Source: DASPXY01 sp038227745 | GTDB taxonomy: Bacteria > Planctomycetota > Planctomycetia > Gemmatales > Gemmataceae | Direction: 5' to 3' | Assembly (NCBI GenBank): GCA_038227745.1 | Contig: JBBRPS010000105.1 | Coordinates: forward strand, 1 to 17,368 | Length of the DNA: 17,368 nt | Shown: in pieces, positions 1 to 7,833 of the stretch | Numbering within the stretch: the first letter of the stretch is position 1 | Layout of the letters: every line of letters begins with the position of its first letter | The notes under the pieces: generated by a model | Told to the model about the DNA's origin: nothing | The model's input: only the letters and a program-made list of their open reading frames with translations | Database searches by the model: none | Program-made: the position numbers and the translations under genes

Positions 1-1244
1 ACGTGACCATCCCGCTGCGCAGCAGTAACACCGCCGAGGGCACCGTCTCCGTCTTCAGCCTGACGTTCACGGCGGCGAACTGGAACATCGCGCAGACGGT
101 GACGGTGACCGGCGTCGATGACTTCGTGGCGGATGGTGACCGGCCCTACACCATCGTCACGGCGCCGGCCGCCAGCGCCCACTCCAACTACAACGGCCGC
201 GACGCCGCCGATGTGGGCGTCGTGAACAAGGACGACGACGTGGCGGGCATCACCGTGACGCCGACCTCGGGGCTGGTGACCACGGAGGCGGGGGGCACGG
301 CCACCTTCACCGTCCGCCTCACCAGTCAGCCCACGGCGAACGTCACCATCCCGCTGAGCAGCAGCAACACCGCCGAGGGGACGGTTTCGACCTCCAACCT
401 GACCTTCACGGCGGCGAACTGGAACATCGCGCAGACGGTCACCGTCACCGGCGTGGACGATCGGGTCGCCCACGGCGATCAGCCCTACACCGTCGTGGCC
501 GCTCCGGCCGTGAGCACCGACACCAACTACGCCGGCCTGCGGGCAAGCCCGGTGGCGATCGCGAACCTCGAGAACGACCGGGCGGGCATCCGCGTCATCC
601 CGGCCTCCGGTCTGGTCACCACCGACAAGGGCGGCACCGCCACTTTCACGGTCAGCCTGACCAGCCAGCCCACCGCGCCCGTCACCCTCACCCTCGCCAG
701 CTCCGACCCAACCGCGGGGACGGTATCCACCGCGGCGCTGACGTTCACCGCCGCCGACTGGGACGTGCCGCGCACCGTTACCGTCACGGGCGCCAATAAC
801 TTCGTGGCCGGCGGCGACCGCTCCTACGCGGTCCTCCTCACGGCCTCGGGCGGCGATGCGGTCTACGGCGCCCTGCCGCCCGCCCGCGTCGCCCTCACGG
901 ACCGCAACAGCAACACGGCCGGCGTTACCGTCACCCGAACCGCGCTGGTGACCACGGGCGTAAACCCGACCGCGGAGTTTGCCGTGGCGCTGACCAGCCG
1001 GCCCACCGCCGCCGTTACCATCCCCTTGATCAACGGCGCTCCCGAGGAAGGAGCCCTGTCCGTGACGGCGCTGACGTTCACGCCTGCCGACTGGAACCTC
1101 CCCCAGACGGTGAAGGTCACCTGGCTGCCGAACTCCAGTTCCGTCGGCGACGTGAGCTACACGATCTCCCTCGCCCCCGCGATCAGCGCCGACGCGAGGT
1201 ACGGCAACTTGAAGGGCGCCGAGGTGGCCGTCACCCGGGCGCAG
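1..1244 (+). repeat. Tandem in-frame coding repeats of about 112 codons
   Basis: These are the DNA units behind the Calx-beta-like domains. The best-conserved pair contains a 35-bp exact match (66-100 and 405-439), which is 339 bp or 113 codons apart. The third and fourth units are clearly related at protein level but more diverged. Such conservation suggests recent unit duplication or gene conversion in the first two copies. Confidence 0.8.
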
Positions 1245-2054
1245 GACCCGGTTGTCCCGGAAGCACCGGCGCCCCAGCCCGTTTCGAGCGTCCCGGCGAG
1301 CCCTCCCGCCTTGACCCCTGCTGCGGCAGTCGCCCCGCCGAGCGCCGCCCCATCCGCAGGCCCCGGGCAAACCTTCCTGACACTCGTCAACGAGTTCCTG
1401 GCGCGGCAGAACGCCCGCCCGGGCACGGGTGCCGACGAGCCACCCGGGGCGACGGGGAAGTCCACCCGGGCGCATTCGGCCGACGGGTTCGATGCGCTGC
1501 TGCTCGACGTCAGCTTCGTCCGGCTCTCGGCTCCCTCGGTGCCGGCCGTCGAGGAGGCACCTCCCGGCGACTCGGGCGGCAAGCCCGCGGCGGGAAAAGT
1601 CATCGACGTCTTCCCGGCGCGGACCGCCGTGCTGACGCGGTTTGTAGTTTCCCAGGCACAGCCCGAGATGCCCCCCGACCTCGCGCCGCCGCCGCCGTCG
1701 CCCGGCGTGTCGGCAACCGAGACCGTGGCGGCTGCGGTCACCGGCCGCTCGGCCGCTCCCGTGGTCCCGCTGCTCTGGGACGAGTTGGATCGCCTGGAGA
1801 GCCTGATCGATGCCGACGCGCGGGCGCCGGTCGCGGAGGCGGCCTTCGCGACGGCGGTCACCGTATCGGTCGGCTACGTCGCCCTCAACGTCCGCAACCT
1901 GTACCTCCTCGCCACGCTGCTCCTGTCCACGCCGCTGTGGCGGCAGCTTGACGCCGAGGCCGTCCTCGACTCCTGGAACGGGGGCGGCAAGGGCAGGGCG
2001 CCCGCCGGGTGGGAGGACGACGAACATGAACTGTGTCCCATCCTGGGCGAGTGA
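1..2054 (+). CDS. Large surface protein with Calx-beta-like repeats, 3' part only
   Basis: The reading frame is open at the left edge, so only the C-terminal 683 or so residues are present. Residues 1-82 (partial), 83-195, 196-307 and 308-414 are four tandem beta-rich units of about 112 residues. Each carries a TATFTV.LTSQPTA strand pair, a TFTAANWN.AQTVTVTG strand and a DG(D/G)-type loop, resembling the Calx-beta-like repeats of large planctomycete surface proteins. A Pro/Ala linker follows (about 415-460), then a low-complexity region, then a hydrophobic helix at about 635-660 and an acidic tail. Such repeats usually serve adhesion or cell-surface architecture; that role is inferred here, because the N-terminus and any signal peptide lie outside the window. 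The gene ends with TGA 148 bp before the c-di-GMP gene on the same strand. Confidence is high that it is coding and moderate for the family name. Confidence 0.85.
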   Translation, partial: VTIPLRSSNTAEGTVSVFSLTFTAANWNIAQTVTVTGVDDFVADGDRPYTIVTAPAASAHSNYNGRDAADVGVVNKDDDVAGITVTPTSGLVTTEAGGTATFTVRLTSQPTANVTIPLSSSNTAEGTVSTSNLTFTAANWNIAQTVTVTGVDDRVAHGDQPYTVVAAPAVSTDTNYAGLRASPVAIANLENDRAGIRVIPASGLVTTDKGGTATFTVSLTSQPTAPVTLTLASSDPTAGTVSTAALTFTAADWDVPRTVTVTGANNFVAGGDRSYAVLLTASGGDAVYGALPPARVALTDRNSNTAGVTVTRTALVTTGVNPTAEFAVALTSRPTAAVTIPLINGAPEEGALSVTALTFTPADWNLPQTVKVTWLPNSSSVGDVSYTISLAPAISADARYGNLKGAEVAVTRAQDPVVPEAPAPQPVSSVPASPPALTPAAAVAPPSAAPSAGPGQTFLTLVNEFLARQNARPGTGADEPPGATGKSTRAHSADGFDALLLDVSFVRLSAPSVPAVEEAPPGDSGGKPAAGKVIDVFPARTAVLTRFVVSQAQPEMPPDLAPPPPSPGVSATETVAAAVTGRSAAPVVPLLWDELDRLESLIDADARAPVAEAAFATAVTVSVGYVALNVRNLYLLATLLLSTPLWRQLDAEAVLDSWNGGGKGRAPAGWEDDEHELCPILGE

Positions 2055-2093
2055 CGCGGAGAGCGGTTGTCAGCGGAGACAGGAAGGATCAGT

Positions 2094-2142
2094 GATGAAG
2101 GATGAAGGATGAAGGATGAAGGATGAAGGATGAAGGATGAAT
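2094..2142. repeat. GATGAAG heptanucleotide tandem array
   Basis: Six perfect GATGAAG copies (2094-2135) are followed by a seventh copy, GATGAAT. The array lies in the 148-bp gap between the repeat protein and the c-di-GMP gene. Read in frame, the repeats soon hit TGA, so they are not coding. A period of seven is typical of short tandem repeats that vary in copy number. Confidence 0.95.
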
Positions 2143-2180
2143 AAAAGAGAATCTGTTTTTCATTCATCCTTCATCCTTCA
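2124..2180. other. Long inverted repeat formed with the heptamer array
   Basis: The last copies of the array (2124-2142) are perfectly complementary to 2162-2180, giving a 19-bp stem. Inside it, AAAA (2143-2146) can pair with TTTT (2157-2160) past one bulged C. The loop is short and no T-tract follows on the plus strand, so a classical intrinsic terminator is doubtful. It may instead act as an mRNA-stabilising or translation-attenuating hairpin upstream of the GTG start at 2203. Confidence 0.85.
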
Positions 2181-2185
2181 ACATC

Positions 2186-2191
2186 AGGAAG
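2186..2191 (+). promoter_or_regulatory. Ribosome binding site deciding the GTG start at 2203
   Basis: AGGAAG lies 11 nt before GTG 2203. The alternative in-frame ATG at 2137 sits inside the heptamer array and hairpin stem. Starting there would add 22 residues encoded largely by the inverted repeat, so 2203 is preferred. Confidence 0.55.
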
Positions 2192-2202
2192 CGGTCTATC
2201 CC

Positions 2203-4617
2203 GTGCAGCGCCTGTCCCCCCCCAGCCGCGTGAGCCTCGCCTTCGTGTGCCTGACGGCCGCCATCCTCGCCATCGCCGCCGTCGCCGGCCTCGTGCCGGA
2301 CCGCAACGGCGCCATCCTCGATGGCCGCAAGGCCCTGTGCGAACAGATGGCCGTCCACGCCTCCCTCGCCGCCCAGCGCGGCGACCTGGCCGCCGTCCGC
2401 GCCAGCGCCCTGGCGGCCGTCCGCCGCAACCCCGACATCGTCTCGGCCGGCGTCCGCGCCGCCGACGGCCGGCTCCTCACCGAGGCGGGCGACCACCGCC
2501 TCCACTGGGCCCCCGCCGTGGGCGGCGGCGCCACCCAGATGCGCGTCCCGATCGCCCTGCAGGGCCAGCTGTGGGGGCACCTCGAGCTCCGCTTCCGGCC
2601 GCTGGACGGCGGCGCCTGGGCGCCCCTGCACAACCCCGCCCTGCTCCTGCTCGCCTTCGTCGCCGTGACCGGCTTCGTCGCTTACTCCGTCTACCTCCGT
2701 GTCCTGTTCCGCAAGCTGGGACTGGCGCAGTCCAGCGTCGTCCCGCGCCGCGTCCGCACCACGCTGAACACGCTCGCCGAGGGCGTGGTGATCCTCGACA
2801 AGCACCACCGCATCGCCCTGGCGAACGAGGCCTTCGCCCGACTCGTGGGCCTACCCGCCGCCGACCTGCCGGGCCGCGACGTGTCCGAGTTCTCCTGGAC
2901 GGGGCCGCGGGTACACGGCGGCGACGCGGGCCTCCCCTGGGAGCGCGCCCTGGGGGAGGGCGCGGCGCAGACGGGCACCATCCTGGGCCTGCTCCAGGAC
3001 CGGCAGGCGCATACGCTGTCGGTCAACTCCACGCCCATCGTCGGCGAGGACGGTACGCCGCGCGGCGCCTTCGCCACCTTCGACAACCTGACGACGATCG
3101 AGCGGAAGAACGCCCACCTGCGCAAGCTCCTGCAGAAGCTCAAGGTCTCCCGCGCCGAGGTGCGCCGCCAGAACCAGGAGCTCAAGGTGCTCGCGACGCG
3201 CGACCCGCTGACCGGCTGCCTCAACCGCCGCGCCTTCTTCGGCGAGTTCGAGACGCACTGGTCGGCGTCCGCGCGCCACGCGCTGCCGCTGGGCTGCATC
3301 ATGGTGGACATCGACCACTTCAAAGGCATCAACGACACCCACGGTCACGGCGTCGGCGACCAGGTGCTGCAGCATATCGCCGCCACCCTGCGCTCGCTGG
3401 TGCGGAAAACCGACCTCGTCTGCCGCTACGGGGGCGAGGAGTTCTGCATCCTCCTGCCGCACACCGACCTGGCCGACTCGGCGCTGGCGGCCGAGCGCTA
3501 CCGCGCCGGCATCGAGGCGAGCCGGTGCGGTGCCATCGCCGTGACGACGAGCGTCGGCGTGTCGGCGCTCAACCTGGGCGCCCACGAGCCGCGCGAGCTG
3601 CTCGACCAGGCGGATAAGTCGCTGTACGCGGCCAAGCGGGGCGGGCGCAACCGCGTGGTGCGCTGGGACGAGATCCTCGACAAGCCGGAGCTGGCCAGGG
3701 CCGAGCCGCGCCAGAGTGCCCCCCCTGGGCCGCCCTGCGACGTGGCCATCCCGTTCCACGCGGTGACGGCGCTGCTGTCGGCGCTGGCCTACCGCCACGC
3801 CGACACCGCCGAGCACAGCCGCCGCGTCGCCGACCTGTGCGTCGCCACCGCGTCCGGTCTGATGACCCAGAGCGAGTGCTACATCCTGGAGGTGGCGGCC
3901 ACGCTGCACGACATCGGCAAGCTCGGCGTGCCCGACGCGGTGCTGCTCAAGCCTGGCCCGCTCACTGCCGACGAGTGGAAGGTGATCCGCACCCACGAGG
4001 GGATCGGCGACGAGATCCTCGCCGCCGCGTTCACCAGTGATGAACTGAGCGAGATCGTCCGCAGCCACCACTGCTGGTACGGCGGCAGCCCGCACGACCC
4101 TGACCTGCCGCACGGCAAGGACATCCCGCTGGGGGCGCGCATCCTGATGATCGCCGATGCCTACGACGCCATCGTCTCGGACCGCGTCTACCGCAAGGGT
4201 CGCAGCCGTCTGGAGGCGTTCGCGGAGCTGCGCCGCTGCGCCGGCGTGCAGTTCGACCCCGACCTGGTGGAGCGCTTCGTCGAGGCGGTGCTGGCGCGCG
4301 ACGAGACCCGCGCCCCGACCGCGGTCCCGTTCTCCAAGCAGACGGCGCTCAAGATCGGCGTGCAGATCGAGAAGCTGGCGAGTGCCCTGGACGCCGAGGA
4401 CCACCGCGGCCTGGCGACGATGGCCGGCTACCTGAGTGCGACGGCGCGGGCGCACGGCCTGGCCCCGATCGCCGAGACCGCCGCACGCCTGGAGCGCTCC
4501 GCCGGCTCCAACCCCAACCGCGTCGAGGTGACGCAGTTGACCGTCGATCTGCTCGACCTGTGCCGGGCGACCTACCGCTGCTATCTCCCCGGGGTTGCCG
4601 AAGACATCTCCGCGTGA
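2203..4617 (+). CDS. Membrane PAS-GGDEF-HD-GYP c-di-GMP turnover protein with Hpt-like tail
   Basis: This 804-residue protein is predicted to both make and hydrolyse c-di-GMP at the inner membrane. A transmembrane helix (about 12-32) and a second one (about 146-168) bracket an extracytoplasmic sensor region. A PAS-like domain (about 183-295) and a coiled-coil linker follow. The GGDEF domain (about 331-488) has DPLTGCLNRR, an intact GGEEF active site at 410-414 and an RKTD inhibitory-site motif five residues before it. The HD-GYP domain (about 518-700) keeps HDIGK and IADAYDA, but the usual HHE..DG.GYP stretch reads HHCWYGGSPHDP. The last 90 or so residues form a helical Hpt-like module that lacks the phospho-accepting His (MAGYLSA where HxxKG is expected). 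An alternative start is ATG 2137. Confidence is high for the GGDEF and HD domains. Phosphodiesterase activity is less sure because of the altered GYP loop. Confidence 0.93.
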   Translation: MQRLSPPSRVSLAFVCLTAAILAIAAVAGLVPDRNGAILDGRKALCEQMAVHASLAAQRGDLAAVRASALAAVRRNPDIVSAGVRAADGRLLTEAGDHRLHWAPAVGGGATQMRVPIALQGQLWGHLELRFRPLDGGAWAPLHNPALLLLAFVAVTGFVAYSVYLRVLFRKLGLAQSSVVPRRVRTTLNTLAEGVVILDKHHRIALANEAFARLVGLPAADLPGRDVSEFSWTGPRVHGGDAGLPWERALGEGAAQTGTILGLLQDRQAHTLSVNSTPIVGEDGTPRGAFATFDNLTTIERKNAHLRKLLQKLKVSRAEVRRQNQELKVLATRDPLTGCLNRRAFFGEFETHWSASARHALPLGCIMVDIDHFKGINDTHGHGVGDQVLQHIAATLRSLVRKTDLVCRYGGEEFCILLPHTDLADSALAAERYRAGIEASRCGAIAVTTSVGVSALNLGAHEPRELLDQADKSLYAAKRGGRNRVVRWDEILDKPELARAEPRQSAPPGPPCDVAIPFHAVTALLSALAYRHADTAEHSRRVADLCVATASGLMTQSECYILEVAATLHDIGKLGVPDAVLLKPGPLTADEWKVIRTHEGIGDEILAAAFTSDELSEIVRSHHCWYGGSPHDPDLPHGKDIPLGARILMIADAYDAIVSDRVYRKGRSRLEAFAELRRCAGVQFDPDLVERFVEAVLARDETRAPTAVPFSKQTALKIGVQIEKLASALDAEDHRGLATMAGYLSATARAHGLAPIAETAARLERSAGSNPNRVEVTQLTVDLLDLCRATYRCYLPGVAEDISA

Positions 4618-4637
4618 GGGGGGAAAGTCCACGGGTC

Positions 4638-4684
4638 GCTCGGGGCGGGGTTGGCCGAACCGTGTCTCCGAGCCGCGCGGTTTT
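4638..4684. terminator. Possible terminator between convergent genes
   Basis: In the 65-bp gap between the convergent c-di-GMP and kinase genes, GCTCGG (4638-4643) pairs with CCGAGC (4668-4673). Inside it, GGTT (4649-4652) pairs with AACC (4658-4661). TTTT follows at 4681-4684, about 7 nt after the outer stem. The stems are short, so this is only a candidate, oriented to end the plus-strand transcript. Confidence 0.3.
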
Positions 4685-5432
4685 ACGGCCGGCCGAGGCG
4701 CTTCAGGAGGCCCCTGGACGCCGCGTGGCCCTGGGCCGCCGCCTTGCGATACCACTTCAGCGCCTCGGCCTCGTCCTCCGGCACGCCTTGCCCGCGGAGG
4801 TAGCGGTTCCCCAGAGACATCTGCGCCAGCGCCAGCCCCTGCTCGGCCGCCTTGCGGAACCAGCCCACGGCCGCCGCGACGTCTGCCGCCACGCCGATGC
4901 CTTCCAGCAGGCTATCGCCGTAGAGCCACTGGGCCGCCGGCACGCCCGCCGCCGCAGCGGCCTTCCACAGCGACAGCTTCTCCCGGTGGACCTGCTTCAG
5001 GTACTTCATGCTGTTCTGACCGGCGCAGATGTGGCGGTCGCACTCCTCCAGGTCCGCCCGCACCTCCTCGGCGAGCCCGTCCACCATCTTCCGCGACGCC
5101 GGCTCTCCCTGGGCGGCGGCTTTCGAGTACCAGCGGAACGCCTCGCCCTGGTCCGCGCGCACGCCCTGGCCGCGCAGGTAGCGGTTGCCCAGCGACTTCT
5201 GGGCCAGCGCCAGCCCCTGCTCGGCCGCTTTGCGGAACCACGCCGCCGCTTGTCCGACGTCCTGGCGCACGCCGATGCCTTCGAGCAGGCAATCGGCGTA
5301 GAGCCACTGCGCCTCCGCGACGCCCTGTTCGGCGGCCTCCTTCCAGAGTGCCAGCCGGTCGGCGGCCACCTTCTTCAGATGGAGGTTGCTGTTCTGGCCC
5401 TGCCGCATGAGATGATCGCACTCGGCAATGTC
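4683..5432 (-). repeat. Duplicated 126-codon Sel1 unit in the kinase gene
   Basis: Two in-frame units, 5055-5432 and 4683-5054, repeat with a 378-bp offset. Each begins with a D(I/L).ECD helix and a GQNS motif and continues with two Sel1-like repeats (QWLY...LLEGIGV, then GNRYLRGQGV). Several DNA blocks are nearly identical, which points to a tandem duplication within the gene. Confidence 0.85.
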
Positions 5433-7721
5433 TCTGCGGAGGGCGTCCTGCTGCCATTGCCGCCGTACCTCGACGGCAACCTCCCGCGCCCGTTCACGGT
5501 GTACCCCGTGCCGCTCGCACAGGTCGCGGAGGGCAGCCTTGTCCTCGGAGGCGAGCCGCCCTTGCGCGCGCTCCAGCGCAGCCCGCAGCAGGCGGGCCAG
5601 CTTGTCCTCACCCTCCTGGAGCAGGCGGGCCGCCTCCCGCGCCTGTTGCTCCAACCGCTCGCGCTCGGCCTGCTCCTCGTTCCGCGGCGGCGATGGCTGA
5701 GTTGCCCCGGCCTGGAGTGCCGCGTTGAGGACGGCGAGGACCGGGTCGAAGCTCGGATGCCGGTATTCCAGCTCCTCCTCGAGGCACCGCTCGAGCAGCT
5801 CGCGCAGTTCGGCGGTCAAGGTGTCGAAGTGACGGCTGCGCGGCTCGGTGGTTTTGAAGAGAGCGTAACAGCACAGTTTGCCGAAGGCGTACACGTCGGA
5901 GTACGGCCCCGCCTTGACACCGGGCAGGCGGCCGAGTTGTTCGGGCGGGGCATACTGCAGCGTGCCGGCGACGCTCTGGGAGAGCACCGTGTCGCCGGCG
6001 GGGCCGGCGGCCATGCTGGCCTCGATCGTCTGCCGCCGCAGCGCCAGGCCGAAGTCGATGATCTTCACCAGCCAGCGCTCGCCCTCCTTGCGCACCAGCA
6101 CGTTGGCGGGCTTGAGGTCGCGGTGGAGGATGCCGCGCGCGTGCGCCTCGCGCATCCCGGAGCCGACCTCGCGCGCGACCGCCACGAGCTGCGGCGGAGA
6201 GAGGGCCCCGCGCTCGCGCACGAAGTCCTCCAGGGTGCTGCCGGGGAAGTAGTCCATGACGACGTAGGGCCGCGCCTGGCCGGCTGGGTCGGCGTACTCG
6301 CAGTCGCGCACGCCGATGATCGCGGGGTGTGCGAACTGGCGGAGGATGCGCGCCTCGCGGAACACGTCGGCCATGCCGCGCTCCAGGTCGCCGGTGTGCA
6401 GCGCCTTGACGACCACCTCCTCGTCGAAGTTGCGGTCGTGGCTCAGGAAGGCGGTGCCGAAGCCGCCCGCTCCCAGGATCCGCCGCGGCTGGTAACGGTG
6501 CAGTGGGAACGGGGCGAACCGCTCCGGGGCCAGCGCCGCCGCCCCCAGCAGTTCGGTCAGCGCCTCGCCAAACTTCTTCTGCTCCAGGGCGGCGCGGTAG
6601 GCATTGTGCCGCGCCTCCGCGGACGCCGGCGTGCCGCCGACCGCCCGGACCACGTCCCCGAACGTCTTCCGGGCGCCCTCGAAGTCGCCGGCGCTGACCT
6701 GGAGCTTGCCCAGGCCGTTGAGCAGAGCCGGCACGCGGCCCTGCTCCTCGGCGGACAGTCCGCGGAAGCGCTCCAGCAGCGCCTTCACCGCGCGCCGCTC
6801 GTCCTCGCCGCGGATGCTGAAGGAGTCCTGCGGCCGCACTTCGCCCCTTTGCATCCCGAGGCGCCCCAGCTGCCCGAGCACGGCCTGCAGCAGCGCGCGC
6901 ACCTCCCCCGCGTTGGCCAGGTGCAGCCCGCCCAGGCGCTGCAACTCCGCCTGCAGGTCGAGCACGGCCCCGTGGGTTTCCACGACCGCCGTCTCGATGC
7001 GGCCCAGCGACTCGAACAGGGCGTTGAACGACTCGCCGAGGTCCGCCAGCGCCTTGTTAATCTCGCCGAACGCCTTCGCCTGGGTCGCGGCGAGCTGTCT
7101 CAGGCCGTCGAAGAACAGGCCGTGCGCCAGCTCATCGTCGGTCTCGACTTCCCGGCGGAAGAAGTAGGCGAACGCGGCGGCGAGCAAGGGCGGCCGGCCC
7201 GGCGGCGGCGTCAGCAGCAGCTTGCCGAGATGGGGGCAGTGCGGGACGAGGGCCTCGCCGACGCCCGCCACGGCGCGGTGCGCCTCCGCCACCAGCCCCT
7301 GGGCGTCGGCGTGGCGCCGGAACGCCGCCGCCTGCCGGGCAATCTCCGCCGGCAAGAGTTGCCCCGCCGCGAGCAGGCCGCTCTTGCGCGCGTTCTTCAG
7401 GTCGCGGAGGCAGGCGTCGCGGAACTCCGCGGGCGAGCCGTCGAAGGAGACGGCGCTGTCCTGCAGAAAAAGGCGGACCTGTTCGCGGATGCCCCTGTCG
7501 TCGCCGGAAGCGAAGAACACCTTGACGCGGTCGAGGAAACCGTCGCCGGCCAGCGCCACGCCGACGGCCTGCCAGGACCGCTCGTTTGCGCGCGCCAGGG
7601 CCCTGGGCAGCGTCTGACTGTGGTCGGTGAACCGCTGCTCGACGGCGGCGCGGACGTCGTCGATGGCGATGTCGAGGACTTGCCGGATACCGAAAGCGAT
7701 CAAATGGCCGATGGCGGACAT
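4683..7721 (-). CDS. Ser/Thr protein kinase with TPR-like and Sel1 repeats
   Basis: This is a 1012-residue Hanks-type kinase. The start ATG at 7721 is chosen because GGGGGAG lies 8 nt upstream; the longer in-frame reading to 7799 has no such support. The N-terminal 300 or so residues are of no family I can name and include a helical, probably coiled-coil stretch (about 195-265). A TPR-like helical section precedes the kinase domain (about 410-665). Visible kinase motifs are the GAGGFG loop (417-422), Lys in VVVKAL (439), HRD (533-535), DFG (556-558) and APPEQ (591-595), so it should be active. A charged coiled coil (about 680-760) links to two copies of a 126-residue Sel1-containing unit at the C-terminus. 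No transmembrane segment is evident, so it is probably cytoplasmic, with the Sel1 and TPR parts serving as partner-binding scaffolds. It lies 112 bp downstream of the SDR gene. The substrate is unknown. Confidence 0.93.
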   Translation of the reverse strand: MSAIGHLIAFGIRQVLDIAIDDVRAAVEQRFTDHSQTLPRALARANERSWQAVGVALAGDGFLDRVKVFFASGDDRGIREQVRLFLQDSAVSFDGSPAEFRDACLRDLKNARKSGLLAAGQLLPAEIARQAAAFRRHADAQGLVAEAHRAVAGVGEALVPHCPHLGKLLLTPPPGRPPLLAAAFAYFFRREVETDDELAHGLFFDGLRQLAATQAKAFGEINKALADLGESFNALFESLGRIETAVVETHGAVLDLQAELQRLGGLHLANAGEVRALLQAVLGQLGRLGMQRGEVRPQDSFSIRGEDERRAVKALLERFRGLSAEEQGRVPALLNGLGKLQVSAGDFEGARKTFGDVVRAVGGTPASAEARHNAYRAALEQKKFGEALTELLGAAALAPERFAPFPLHRYQPRRILGAGGFGTAFLSHDRNFDEEVVVKALHTGDLERGMADVFREARILRQFAHPAIIGVRDCEYADPAGQARPYVVMDYFPGSTLEDFVRERGALSPPQLVAVAREVGSGMREAHARGILHRDLKPANVLVRKEGERWLVKIIDFGLALRRQTIEASMAAGPAGDTVLSQSVAGTLQYAPPEQLGRLPGVKAGPYSDVYAFGKLCCYALFKTTEPRSRHFDTLTAELRELLERCLEEELEYRHPSFDPVLAVLNAALQAGATQPSPPRNEEQAERERLEQQAREAARLLQEGEDKLARLLRAALERAQGRLASEDKAALRDLCERHGVHRERAREVAVEVRRQWQQDALRRDIAECDHLMRQGQNSNLHLKKVAADRLALWKEAAEQGVAEAQWLYADCLLEGIGVRQDVGQAAAWFRKAAEQGLALAQKSLGNRYLRGQGVRADQGEAFRWYSKAAAQGEPASRKMVDGLAEEVRADLEECDRHICAGQNSMKYLKQVHREKLSLWKAAAAAGVPAAQWLYGDSLLEGIGVAADVAAAVGWFRKAAEQGLALAQMSLGNRYLRGQGVPEDEAEALKWYRKAAAQGHAASRGLLKRLGRP

Positions 7722-7774
7722 GGCAGGCGCTCCCCCGCGGAGGGTGACGGTCAGGAGTTGAAGGCCAAAGCCCC

Positions 7775-7803
7775 AGTGTAGACCGAGCGGGGGCGTCATG
7801 CAA
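7775..7803 (-). promoter_or_regulatory. Candidate sigma70-type promoter of the kinase gene
   Basis: On the minus strand, TTGCAT (7798-7803) and TACACT (7775-7780) are separated by exactly 17 nt. This would place the transcript start about 45 nt before the ATG at 7721. The match to consensus is partial (TTG of the -35, 4/6 of the -10), so this is a sequence-only guess. It would let the kinase be expressed apart from the SDR gene. Confidence 0.3.
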
Positions 7804-7833
7804 GCGGTCGGAGTGAGCTGGCGAGCGGCAGGT

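Noticed and set aside
2094..2180. Possible CRISPR array at the heptamer repeats
   Set aside because: The units are 7 bp with no spacers; this is a simple tandem repeat.
2124..2180. Intrinsic terminator for the repeat-protein gene
   Set aside because: The stem is long and perfect but no T-tract follows on the plus strand, so it is listed only as an inverted repeat.
2851..4755. A 634-codon open frame on the minus strand opposite the GGDEF-HD-GYP gene
   Set aside because: It is Val/Gly/Arg-rich without motifs and antisense to a well-supported gene.
4560..7781. A 1073-codon open frame on the plus strand opposite the kinase gene
   Set aside because: It lies antisense to a gene with clear kinase and Sel1 motifs. 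Its translation is Arg/Leu/Ala/Gln-rich with no domain and is explained by the high G/C of the opposite codons.
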